Origin: an uncultured Clostridia bacterium
GTDB taxonomy: Bacteria > Bacillota > Clostridia > Christensenellales > CAG-314
NCBI GenBank assembly: GCA_934230325.1
Contig: CAKQEP010000006.1
Location: 1 to 64,000, forward strand
Direction of reading: 5' to 3'
DNA length: 64,000 nucleotides
The notes under the pieces were generated by a model. The model worked only from the letters and a program-made list of their open reading frames with translations, did no database searches and had not been told where the DNA came from. This document shows positions 56,617 through 64,000 of the stretch, in pieces. Made by a program: the position numbers and the translations under genes. Numbering within the stretch: the stretch's first letter is position 1; every line of letters begins with the position of its first letter.

Positions 56617-59600
56617 TGTATTTTACGGAAAATCAGCAAAAAGCGTTGGACGTATCCGACTCCAAAAACTTTTTGGTCAGCGCGTCGGCGGGAACGGGAA
56701 AAACCACCGTTATGGTGACGAGAATAAACGATATTATTTGCAAAAAACGCGTGCCTGTGAGTAGGTTTATGGTGGTAACCTTCACAAACCTTGCGGCGGC
56801 TCAAATGCGGGAAAAACTGTACAAAATGTTGGCGGAAAGCGGCGACGATTTTGCTTTTGCAGAGCGGGAAAACATTGACGCGGCGTCGATAAGCACCTTG
56901 CACTCTTTTTGCGCCGACCTCGTAAGAGAATATTTTTACGTCGTAAACTGCGATCCCGACTTTGCGGTAATGGAGGAGTCGGAAGCGGCAAAACTGTTTG
57001 ACGACGCTTTATCGGCGGTGTTTGACAAGCACTTTAAGCAAGACGACGACTTTTTGACTTTGCTGGATATGTACGGCAAAAACCGCTCGGACAAAGGTCT
57101 TAAAGTCATCGTGAGCAACTTGTACGAGTTTGGTTCTTGCACGGAAAGTCTGGCGGACTGGTACGCGCAATCTTTTGACGAGTCAAAACAAAAAAAAGCG
57201 GTGAATTTTTTCAACGAGCAGTTGATTTACAAAAGCCGCCGCTACAAACAAGAGTGCGATTGCGTTGCCGTCGCGGCAAAAAAAGCCGGCATCGATATCG
57301 TTGCGGAACACATGAGCGAGATTGCGGGCAATCTTTCCGCAAGCGACAAAAACGACCTTAAAGCCAACGCCGCGTTGCTTTGCGCCGTCACTTACAAACA
57401 GTTGCGGATTACCGAAAAAAACTGTGCGCCGACCTGCGATCCCGACACTGCGCAAAATATTATCGATATCGCCAAAAATCTTAAAGACGAAGTAAAAAAG
57501 TTTACGAAAGAATCCGCCGAGTTTCTTGACGTCGATTTTGACGACGGTGGCAAAGATTACGGCGGGTTGTTGGTCAAACTTGCCGCAGAAGTGGGCGACG
57601 AATACTCTCGCTTAAAACGCGACCGCAACGGCGTGGATTTTAACGATTTGGAGCGGCTTGCGTTGGAAGTTTTGCAGGACGAGCAAACTTGCAAAGCGGT
57701 TCGCGACCGCTACGACTACGTTTTTGTCGACGAGTATCAGGACATAAACGACAAGCAAGAGGCTATTTTAAACAAAGTCAGCCGCGCCGACAATTTTTAC
57801 GCCGTAGGCGACGTCAAACAAAGCATTTACGGGTTTAGGCAAAGCGATCCCGAGATTTTTAGGCGGCGCAACTCGACGTATGCCGACGACCAAAAAGAAA
57901 ACGCCGTCGTGCTTATGAACGACAATTTCCGTTGTTCTCACCAACTTGCGGAGTTTGTCAACGCAGTGTTTAGTCCGCTTATGACAAACGAGTTTGGAGG
58001 GGTGGATTATGCGGGAACGGGACGGTTGGAAGCCAAAGCAGAAAACAGTATTTTGGGACAAAAAGCCGTTACCGTTGCCATAATAAAGCGACAAAAGAAC
58101 ACAGAAACGTTGCCGACGCAGGGCAAAATTTACAACGTAAAGCAAACGAGCGAGGGTAAGACGAGCGGCGCCGCATTAAACGGAAAATACATAGCGGCAG
58201 AAATTGCAAAAATCGTCGGAAAATCTACCGCAGACGGCGGCGTGATAAGATACGGCGATATTGCGGTGCTGGTTCGCAACGCCAAAAACGAAGCGACGGA
58301 AATTTTAAAGCAATTGACCGAAGCCGGCATACCCGCTTTGGTCAGCGCGGGAGACGGCGCGTTTAAAAAGGAAGTAAGGGACGCGGTTGCGTTTTTAAAG
58401 GTGGTAGACAATCCGCTGGACGATTTTGCTTTCGCGCAGGTTATGTTGTCGCCGATAGGCGGGTTTACAAACGCTCAACTTGCGGTTGTTGCCGCAGAAA
58501 CGCAATCTGATGACGCCAAACCGTGTTTTCGTGACAGATTAAAGGCGTTTTGCGACAAAAAGCAAGGCAATTTGATTGCCCGCAAAGCAGAAAGATTTTT
58601 GTCCTTTTTGGAGGAATACAAAAAGAAATCCGCCGTTTTGGACGCCGACGAGTTGCTTGCCGATATGTTTGAACGTACCGAGTACATCGATTACGTTTGC
58701 GGTTTGCCCAACGGCGACGCGCGAGTGACAAACCTTTTGACCTTTGTCGGACAGTTGACGGGAAAAAGTTTTTGCGCGGCGGTTTCGCGGTTGGACTATA
58801 TGCAGGGCGCGGATTTGCGTGTTGCGGAGCAAGATTCGGTAAAAATTATGACCATTCACGCTTCTAAGGGGTTGGAGTTTAAAACGGTGTTTTTGGCGCG
58901 TGCGGGGAGAGATTTTAATCCCGATTCCGACGTAAGGGCGGGGATAATTTTGTCAAAACAGTTGGGCGTGTGCGCGCACGACTACGACGAATCCACGATG
59001 ACTATTTGCGACGGCAAACGCTTTGTTTTGGCGGGGAAAATAGAAAAAATCAAAAATAAGGAAGAAGAATTGCGGCTGTTGTACGTTGCCGCAACGAGAG
59101 CAAAAAGCAAACTTTACATCGTTTTTGACGAGAAAGAAACGGAAAAACTCAAGTTTTCCTTCTGTCCGGAAGATTCTACAAAAGCAAGCCGCTGGATAAA
59201 GTACGCTTTGTACAAAAACGGGTTTTATACGGGGGATTTTGCGTTGGGCGATATTGTAGAAGTCGTGGAAACGAGCGAAAACGCCTTGCAAAAAACCGTC
59301 GTTGCCGCCGTCGAAAACGACCAAATGAATATTGAAGAATTAAAAAAGAACGCCGAGTGGGTTTATCCTTTTGCGGATACTTTGGATTTGCCGCTTAAAG
59401 TCGCGTCAAGTCAATTAGACGAGCATACGTACTTTGGTTTTGACGACGAAAACGACGTTGACGACGAGTTTAAGCCGTCAAAAGTTCTTGCGGAAGACGA
59501 GCCTGTTGACAAAACGCTGTTGGGCAAAGCCTATCACAAAGTGTTTGAGCGCTGCGATTTGACGGACTCAAGCGGGGTGGAAAATACTCTTTGCGACGTC

Positions 59601-59990
59601 GTGGCGCGCGGGTTTGTCGACCAAGCGACGGCTGACGCGGTGGATATAAAGGTCATAAAAAAATGCCTTGACGGCGACAAATTTAAAGCGTTGTTAAAGG
59701 ACAAAAAAGCATACAGAGAAATGCCCTTTTTGACGTTGCTACCTTACAACAAAATTTTTGGCGAGGGCGGGGAAGAAAAAATCACCGTTCAGGGCGTCAT
59801 CGACCTTCTGCTCGTGGGGGAAAACGACGCAATAGTCGTGGATTTTAAAGTGACGGAACACCCTGAATATATCAAAAAAAATTACGCTATGCAAATCAAA
59901 AGTTATTGCCTTGCGGCAAGCAAAATTCTCGGATTGCCCGCAAAAGGGTACGTTTTGTCGGTTTTGGACGGCAAAATCGTAGAATTTTGA
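56613..59990 (+). CDS. addA: AddA helicase-nuclease subunit
   Basis: A 1125-residue UvrD-type helicase with C-terminal nuclease. Helicase motifs: VSASAGTGKTTVMVTR (Walker A), YDYVFVDEYQDINDKQ (Walker B), VGDVKQSIYGFRQSDPEIF, and VKIMTIHASKGLEF with LRLLYVAATRAKSKLYI. The nuclease domain near the C-terminus has AIVVDFKVTEHPE and then YAMQIKSYCLAA. It is coupled to addB by a 4-base ATGA overlap. Together they provide the only recombination exonuclease in this window, and it is the Gram-positive type. Confidence 0.96.
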   Translation: MMYFTENQQKALDVSDSKNFLVSASAGTGKTTVMVTRINDIICKKRVPVSRFMVVTFTNLAAAQMREKLYKMLAESGDDFAFAERENIDAASISTLHSFCADLVREYFYVVNCDPDFAVMEESEAAKLFDDALSAVFDKHFKQDDDFLTLLDMYGKNRSDKGLKVIVSNLYEFGSCTESLADWYAQSFDESKQKKAVNFFNEQLIYKSRRYKQECDCVAVAAKKAGIDIVAEHMSEIAGNLSASDKNDLKANAALLCAVTYKQLRITEKNCAPTCDPDTAQNIIDIAKNLKDEVKKFTKESAEFLDVDFDDGGKDYGGLLVKLAAEVGDEYSRLKRDRNGVDFNDLERLALEVLQDEQTCKAVRDRYDYVFVDEYQDINDKQEAILNKVSRADNFYAVGDVKQSIYGFRQSDPEIFRRRNSTYADDQKENAVVLMNDNFRCSHQLAEFVNAVFSPLMTNEFGGVDYAGTGRLEAKAENSILGQKAVTVAIIKRQKNTETLPTQGKIYNVKQTSEGKTSGAALNGKYIAAEIAKIVGKSTADGGVIRYGDIAVLVRNAKNEATEILKQLTEAGIPALVSAGDGAFKKEVRDAVAFLKVVDNPLDDFAFAQVMLSPIGGFTNAQLAVVAAETQSDDAKPCFRDRLKAFCDKKQGNLIARKAERFLSFLEEYKKKSAVLDADELLADMFERTEYIDYVCGLPNGDARVTNLLTFVGQLTGKSFCAAVSRLDYMQGADLRVAEQDSVKIMTIHASKGLEFKTVFLARAGRDFNPDSDVRAGIILSKQLGVCAHDYDESTMTICDGKRFVLAGKIEKIKNKEEELRLLYVAATRAKSKLYIVFDEKETEKLKFSFCPEDSTKASRWIKYALYKNGFYTGDFALGDIVEVVETSENALQKTVVAAVENDQMNIEELKKNAEWVYPFADTLDLPLKVASSQLDEHTYFGFDDENDVDDEFKPSKVLAEDEPVDKTLLGKAYHKVFERCDLTDSSGVENTLCDVVARGFVDQATADAVDIKVIKKCLDGDKFKALLKDKKAYREMPFLTLLPYNKIFGEGGEEKITVQGVIDLLLVGENDAIVVDFKVTEHPEYIKKNYAMQIKSYCLAASKILGLPAKGYVLSVLDGKIVEF

Positions 59991-60031
59991 TTTTTGGCGA
60001 CGCGCGACAAAAGTTGACAAACGCAACGGTC

Positions 60032-60128
60032 TGTAAGCGACAGTCTGTTTTGTCAACGTAGTCGATTTTGTAAGCGACAGTTTGTTTTGTCGGCGGCACT
60101 CGGTTTGTTAACGGCGGTCTGTTTTGCC
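60032..60128 (+). repeat. Three imperfect tandem copies of a 37-nt unit after addA
   Basis: TGTAAGCGACAGTCTGTTTT and related 23-mers start at 60032, 60069 and 60106, a regular 37-nt period. The third copy has diverged (TGTTAACGGCGGTCTG). The gap 59991-60216 has no gene. Confidence 0.6.
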
Positions 60129-60216
60129 AAAAAATAATTAGCGTGATTTCTTGTGTTTAAAATGCCAAAAAAGGTCAAAAATCTTTCCGAAATAAAAATA
60201 AGGAGAGATTTTTTTT

Positions 60217-61230
60217 ATGTTGCAAATTTTAGAAATATACAACGCCGTCGCAGAGCGTTGTACAGTGGTTTTTTGCGCGGTCTGCGCCGTGTTGTTGGCG
60301 GTTCTTTTTGTCAATTTGTCCGTGAATCCGTACAAAAAGTATTTTAGGCAGATGCGTAAAGCCGTCGCAACGCTCAAAAAAGGTAAAAAGACTACCGAAA
60401 AAAATATCGTGGCGGGGGTTTACTCTGCGGAATGGCAAAACTACAAAAACGGCGCGGACGTGTTGCCGTCGCAGTGCCTGCGTTTTAAACAATACAAAAT
60501 CCGCAAATATTTGCTTGTCGTTTGTGCGATTTGCGTTGCTTTTGTATTGCCATTGACCGTCATTTCTGCCGTAAAAAACGTATACGGTATGCTGTTTTTT
60601 GTACCGATATTGCTTTTATGTCAGTACGTGACGACGATTTTGTGCGTTTGTCTTGCCGCTTATCGCCGCAAAGCGACGGCGTTTAAAAAGTACGAAGAAT
60701 ACGTTGCTTTGTTGGATTTTTATTACGGCAAAAATTTTTTTAATAGGTCAAACGAGCGGGAAAGTTTTGTCGAAAACCCAAAAGACGACGTAACGAAACA
60801 AAAAAACGAAGCGCGACAAATGCCGATTTTTAACGAGGGCGCATTGCGTACGGACACGCCCGAAACCGTAAAAAAGGAAGATTTTTTGAGTTGCGTTCCT
60901 TTTTCCACCGCGTTAAAAGACGGCGACGGCTCGGTTACGACTAATGCGTCAAACGCTTTTGCGGGTAATAATCTCAAAAACTCGGATTGCGACGACGCGG
61001 AGGACGTAAAAGTGACAAATCTCGTTCCCGATGACGTTGCGACGGCAAAAAAAGCCGCTTTTCTCGCAAGCAACGGACTTAATGCGGAAACGGCAAAAAA
61101 GATAGCGAGTTTGTTGAGAGAGGACAATGCGCCGCGCAGCGCAGAAACGCAAAAACAACTCAACAAAGTGCTTAACGGCGCGTTTCAAACCATCGCAAAA
61201 AAGCAGGAAAATAAGATTCTGAACGGGTAA
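60217..61230 (+). CDS. Membrane protein of unknown function
   Basis: A 337-residue protein with one N-terminal helix (about residues 15-36), a basic cytoplasmic segment, two more helices (about 98-150), and a long hydrophilic C-terminal half rich in Asp, Lys, Asn and Ala that is probably disordered. It ends in a helix (ETAKKIASLLREDNAPRSAE). AAGGAGAG precedes the ATG. I do not recognise the family. Confidence 0.7.
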   Translation: MLQILEIYNAVAERCTVVFCAVCAVLLAVLFVNLSVNPYKKYFRQMRKAVATLKKGKKTTEKNIVAGVYSAEWQNYKNGADVLPSQCLRFKQYKIRKYLLVVCAICVAFVLPLTVISAVKNVYGMLFFVPILLLCQYVTTILCVCLAAYRRKATAFKKYEEYVALLDFYYGKNFFNRSNERESFVENPKDDVTKQKNEARQMPIFNEGALRTDTPETVKKEDFLSCVPFSTALKDGDGSVTTNASNAFAGNNLKNSDCDDAEDVKVTNLVPDDVATAKKAAFLASNGLNAETAKKIASLLREDNAPRSAETQKQLNKVLNGAFQTIAKKQENKILNG

Positions 61231-61287
61231 AATACGCAAAAATCAAATTTTTTTAAAAAAAACGTACGCAAAAATCGATTTTTTTGG

Positions 61288-61293
61288 TATAAT
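61288..61293 (+). promoter_or_regulatory. Extended -10 promoter placed for leaderless transcription
   Basis: TGGTATAAT (TATAAT at 61288-61293) has its last base 7 positions before the A of the next ATG (61300), so the transcript would begin at the start codon. The -35 region is weak. Two ACGCAAAAATC words precede it. Confidence 0.6.
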
Positions 61294-61299
61294 ATCTAT

Positions 61300-61536
61300 A
61301 TGAAAAAATCAGATAACGACGACGTTTTGGATAAAAATTTAAAAAGATGCCACAGCCCGCTTTGCGAAAAAGATACCGCAAACTTTACTTTTGGCTGTCG
61401 GCACAGCAATCCCGACAGTTGCAACAAGTGTTATACTGCGTGTTGCGCCTTTTTTAGGGAAGATAAATGCTGTACGCGCCCGCCAAATACGTGGAAGGAA
61501 AGGTTTGAGCGACTTATAAAACAAAAAGAGGCTTGA
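61300..61536 (+). CDS. Small cysteine-rich protein
   Basis: A 78-residue soluble protein with nine cysteines, including C-x4-C (CHSPLC), C-x7-C-x2-C (CRHSNPDSCNKC) and closely spaced CC pairs (ACCAFF, KCCTRP). It looks like a metal-binding (zinc or iron-sulfur) or disulfide-knit domain with a charged C-terminal helix (ERFERLIKQKEA). No ribosome site is present; the promoter suggests a leaderless message. Family not recognised. Confidence 0.6.
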   Translation: MKKSDNDDVLDKNLKRCHSPLCEKDTANFTFGCRHSNPDSCNKCYTACCAFFREDKCCTRPPNTWKERFERLIKQKEA

Positions 61537-61743
61537 TTTATTAAAGTCGGCGAGCGACCGTTCTTTTAAAAACTAATATTTTATTCTTCCAAAAACAAAA
61601 ATCGTAATATTTAAAAACACGAAATCAAAGCAAAACGCCTTGTCAAAACCGACTTTTGACAAAGCGCCACATTTTGACGGCGTGTTTTTTTGTTTGTAGT
61701 AAGGTCATATAAAGAGTAGATGCGATTGTGCGAAGGGTTGATA

Positions 61744-61815
61744 GGAAAAAGGGCAAAGGGAAAAGGGCAAAGGGAAAAGGGCAAAGGGAAAAGGGTAAAG
61801 GGAAAAGGGTAAAGG
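61744..61815 (+). repeat. Minisatellite of a 14-nt G/A-rich unit
   Basis: About five head-to-tail copies of GGAAAAGGGCAAAG; the last two have T for C. The surrounding 61537-61900 has no supported gene; minus-strand reading frames here are only translated repeat (Pro-Phe-Ser-Leu runs). Confidence 0.9.
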
Positions 61816-61898
61816 TCGGTCAACAAGGTCGGCAGTCGCAAAAAATCGCTTTTGCAAAAACCTTGACAAAAAAATTTTTAAAAACCGCCTCATTTTTG

Positions 61899-61927
61899 TT
61901 GACAAGGTGTTTAAAAAGTGTTATACT
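61899..61927 (+). promoter_or_regulatory. Promoter of the small membrane protein gene at 61965
   Basis: TTGACA (61899-61904), 17-bp spacer, TATACT (61922-61927), followed by AGGAGG before the gene. Confidence 0.85.
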
Positions 61928-61964
61928 GCGTTAGGTAGAATGAAGACATAAGGAGGTAATTTGC

Positions 61965-62450
61965 ATGAACAATATTAAACGCAACAGATTTTTGATTGTT
62001 TTGTTGTGCCTGCTTGTTGCCGCCATTGCCGTTTCTTGCGTTGCGGTGCTTGTCAAAAACTGCGAAAAAGGTTTTTGGAAGGAGTTTATTGCGCCGACTT
62101 TCACTACTATAGAAGTCAAAGGCGACTATTCTCAAAAAAACGTGGTTTTGGACGGAACGTTGAAAAAGGTGGATATAACCGTCGCCGCCACACAGACGGA
62201 AAACAAAGGAAACTACAAAATCGTAGTGGAAACCGATAGCGACGTGAACGTTCTTTTGACGGACAACAACGGCAGACAAATTCTTTTGTGCCGCGACGAG
62301 AAAAACGGCGCGTTCTTTTTTGACGCGAAAGGCATAAGCAATATTGACGGATATACCGTCATTATCGACGGCGGAGAGCAAATAAGCGGCGGCATCGTTT
62401 CGGTTGCCGTAGAAAAATGCGATTGCGGGGCAAAACCGCAAAATCCGTGA
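61965..62450 (+). CDS. Small membrane-anchored protein of unknown function
   Basis: A 161-residue protein with one N-terminal helix (residues 9-30, RFLIVLLCLLVAAIAVSCVA) and a beta-rich outer domain (VDITVAATQTENKGNYKIVV, then TVIIDGGEQISGGIVSVAVE) ending with CDCG. The Cys in the helix is not in a standard lipobox. AAGGAGGTAA precedes the ATG. Its own near-consensus promoter indicates real expression. Confidence 0.7.
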   Translation: MNNIKRNRFLIVLLCLLVAAIAVSCVAVLVKNCEKGFWKEFIAPTFTTIEVKGDYSQKNVVLDGTLKKVDITVAATQTENKGNYKIVVETDSDVNVLLTDNNGRQILLCRDEKNGAFFFDAKGISNIDGYTVIIDGGEQISGGIVSVAVEKCDCGAKPQNP

Positions 62451-62522
62451 GTATGCCCGCAAACCGATAAAACAAAATTTGGTGGTTTGAGTTGTTATAT
62501 AGATTTTGTTGATTTTTTGCAG

Positions 62523-62554
62523 CGCGGCACTTTGTGCCGCGTTGCAAATTTTTT
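62523..62554 (+). terminator. Possible terminator after the 161-residue protein gene
   Basis: A perfect stem CGCGGCAC / GTGCCGCG with a TTT loop; the six-T run is seven bases further on, so termination may be weak. Confidence 0.45.
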
Positions 62555-62563
62555 GTAGTTTTG

Positions 62564-62610
62564 CGGCGGACTGCTCCTCTCCAACAAAATGCAAGCATTT
62601 TGTTGGGTTT
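62564..62610 (+). repeat. 47-nt direct repeat, copy 1
   Basis: Differs from copy 2 (62801-62847) at a single position (A at 62570). It contains the dyad CCAACAAAATGC-AA-GCATTTTGTTGG. Confidence 0.8.
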
Positions 62611-62727
62611 GGGATTGCGAACGTCTAAACTTTTTGGCGGCAATATAAACGAGAGCCTTTATTCTCTTTGCCTATATGCATATAGCAATGAGCGCATAAA
62701 TACTTCCGTCTGCACAAGGTACGCTTC

Positions 62728-62887
62728 CGCGAGATTGCCACATCGTCGCAGCGCCGCCCAAAGGCTTGTCGGCATATATTCATATACCGTCTACGCCCTA
62801 CGGCGGGCTGCTCCTCTCCAACAAAATGCAAGCATTTTGTTGGGTTTTAGTTTTATCGAATTAAAAAATCGCTCCTCGCAATGACAA
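62728..62887 (-). repeat. Dispersed repeat with GTCATTGCGAGGAGC and GTGGCAATCTCGC ends
   Basis: On the minus strand the segment opens with GTCATTGCGAGGAGCG and closes with GATGTGGCAATCTCGC, words typical of a short dispersed bacterial repeat; the same end words flank the hairpin at 34079-34138. Copy 2 of the 47-nt repeat lies inside it. The 62451-63144 gap otherwise has no gene. Confidence 0.5.
62801..62847 (+). repeat. 47-nt direct repeat, copy 2
   Basis: Nearly identical to copy 1 at 62564-62610, with the same internal 12-bp-arm dyad. Confidence 0.8.
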
Positions 62888-63144
62888 TTTAAAAACAGCC
62901 ACGCTAAAATATACACACTTTACAAAGTACAAAGTAATATCTTTATACCCGAGCGAAAGTGTTTTAGTTGTCATTATGAGGAAAAAATTTGCGAATAGCA
63001 AAACTAATCTTTAAGTTTGTTTTTGACAATATTTTTTTCGTTTAAAGCGGGGAAGGAAAAATCCCTATATTTATATATGGTTGCGGGGGAGCATTTTTTG
63101 AAAAATACAAACGAAAAAAAATTTAAAAAAATTCTTTTAATCGC

Positions 63145-63173
63145 TTGACACTTGATTGCGGCTATGGTAATAT
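63145..63173 (+). promoter_or_regulatory. Promoter of the S10 ribosomal operon
   Basis: TTGACA (63145-63150), 17-bp spacer, TAATAT (63168-63173). The leader to rpsJ is about 85 nt. Confidence 0.82.
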
Positions 63174-63184
63174 ATTAAGGCTTG

Positions 63185-63204
63185 CACTGCGAGCAGTGTT
63201 TTTT
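63185..63204 (+). terminator. Possible attenuator in the S10 operon leader
   Basis: CACTG-CGAG-CAGTG followed by six T residues begins only about 5 nt after the expected start of the transcript. GAGCAGTGG recurs at 63231 and could offer an alternative pairing. Confidence 0.4.
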
Positions 63205-63263
63205 CTGCGTAAAAACCTGCGACACACACGGAGCAGTGGTTAATAATAAGAAGGAGAAAGTTT

Positions 63264-63572
63264 ATGGCAAGTCAAAAAATCAGAATCAAACTCAAAGCCT
63301 ATGATCACAACCTTGTTGATATGGCGGCGGAAAAAATCGTCGACACGGCAACAAAAATGGGCTCTAAGGTTTGCGGTCCGATTCCTCTCCCCACAGAGAA
63401 GGAGATAGTCACGGTTTTGCGCGCTACTCACAAGTACAAGTATAGCCGCGAGCAGTTTGAGAGCCGCACTTACAAGAGATTGATTGATATTTACAGTCCC
63501 AACGCAAAAACGGTAGACAGCCTTACAAAGTTGGATCTGCCTGCGGGTATCGACGTAAAAATCAAGTTGTAA
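63264..63572 (+). CDS. rpsJ: 30S ribosomal protein uS10
   Basis: A 102-residue ribosomal protein (also NusE, part of the antitermination complex). Characteristic text: QKIRIKLKAYDHNLVDMAAE, then GPIPLPTEKEIVTVLRATHK, then SREQFESRTYKRLIDIY. First gene of the S10 operon. AGAAGGAGAA precedes the ATG. Confidence 0.98.
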   Translation: MASQKIRIKLKAYDHNLVDMAAEKIVDTATKMGSKVCGPIPLPTEKEIVTVLRATHKYKYSREQFESRTYKRLIDIYSPNAKTVDSLTKLDLPAGIDVKIKL

Positions 63573-63629
63573 TCTAAATCAAACAAAAAACAAAAACAAA
63601 AAATATTTAAACAGGAGTGAACTTTATCT

Positions 63630-64000
63630 ATGAATAAAGCAATCATCGGAAAAAAACTGGGAATGACGCAGGTCTTTATGGCTGACGGCACAATGATTCC
63701 CGTGACGGTAGTAAAGGCGGGACCTTGCACCGTCGTTCAAAAGAAAACCAAAGAAAGGGACGGATACTCCGCAATTCAACTCGGTTTTGACGAAGTGAGC
63801 GAAAAGAGACTCAACAAACCGCAATCGGGACACTTGAAGGTAGCGGGAGCGCAACCCCTTAAAGTTCTTAAAGAATTTGACTTGTCCGACGCAGACAGTT
63901 ACCAACTCGGACAGATTATCGCCTGCGACGCTTTTAAAGCCGAAGAACTCGTTGACGTCACGGGGATAACAAAGGGCAGAGGATTTACCGGCGTAATCAA
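63630..64000 (+). CDS. rplC: 50S ribosomal protein uL3 (partial, runs off the window)
   Basis: The first 123 codons are in the window: MNKAIIGKKLGMTQVFMADG, then VTVVKAGPCTVVQKKT, and the start of the conserved loop VTGITKGRGFTGVI at the end. Order rpsJ-rplC is the normal start of the S10 operon. ACAGGAGTGA precedes the ATG at 63630. Confidence 0.97.
   Translation, partial: MNKAIIGKKLGMTQVFMADGTMIPVTVVKAGPCTVVQKKTKERDGYSAIQLGFDEVSEKRLNKPQSGHLKVAGAQPLKVLKEFDLSDADSYQLGQIIACDAFKAEELVDVTGITKGRGFTGVI

Noticed and set aside
61611..61905. Minus-strand proline/phenylalanine-rich frames across the minisatellite
   Set aside because: They are translations of the 14-nt repeat in several frames and carry no start signals.

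Overview
The window looks like chromosome of an anaerobic, spore-forming Bacillota, most likely class Clostridia. The evidence is a spoIIGA-sigE pair, an oxygen-sensitive class III ribonucleotide reductase, AddAB in place of RecBCD, TetR and XRE regulators, strong AGGAGG-type ribosome binding sites, and near-consensus TTGACA-17-TATAAT promoters. Host genes are compact, with many two-sided rho-independent terminators between convergent units. No tRNA, rRNA or CRISPR array was seen.

Layout. (1) 0-2.3 kb: the tail of a probable AEC transporter, dUTPase, and a purine permease on the minus strand with a long leader. (2) 2.3-17.4 kb: a mobile island, nearly all on the plus strand. Its first part (2.3-11.2 kb) resembles an integrated filamentous single-stranded DNA phage: small DNA-binding-type proteins, an iteron-flanked hairpin origin, a HUH endonuclease-helicase Rep, three exported or membrane-anchored proteins, a 30-residue single-helix protein and a membrane-bound Zot/pI-like ATPase. 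Its second part (11.2-15.7 kb) carries a tyrosine integrase, an XRE repressor with three operators, a sigma-like protein and a second, unrelated HUH Rep flanked by two collinear 129-nt repeats. An IS30-family transposase behind a structured, promoter-bearing leader follows. A 15-bp direct repeat (2319 and 17385) may bound the island, which would sit between the divergent permease and aldehyde dehydrogenase genes. (3) 17.6-34.2 kb: aldehyde dehydrogenase, split transketolase, spoIIGA-sigE, rplI, a cluster of DnaA boxes, a lipoprotein, a TSCPD protein, lplA-lpdA, a HAD phosphatase, a thioredoxin-reductase-like flavoprotein, nadE, a split GlmU-type pair and GTP-dependent pckG. (4) 34.4-42.7 kb: gyrB-gyrA, then NrdR-controlled nrdD with a fused redoxin domain, followed by trxB. 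(5) 42.9-53.3 kb: YqeY, an epimerase with a divergent TetR gene, DUF1294, an XRE-membrane protein, a condensation/adenylation/carrier-protein trio, DUF308, DUF2156 and a lipoprotein. (6) 53.4-64 kb: addB-addA from a back-to-back promoter, small unknown genes, repeat-rich intergenic DNA, and the start of the S10 ribosomal operon (rpsJ, rplC).

How genes work together: nrdD plus trxB form a self-contained anaerobic dNTP supply in which the reductant (redoxin domain) and its recycling enzyme are encoded together; dut, gyrBA and addAB complete a DNA-metabolism theme; lplA plus lpdA serve lipoyl-enzyme chemistry. All family names were assigned by reading sequence motifs without database searches.
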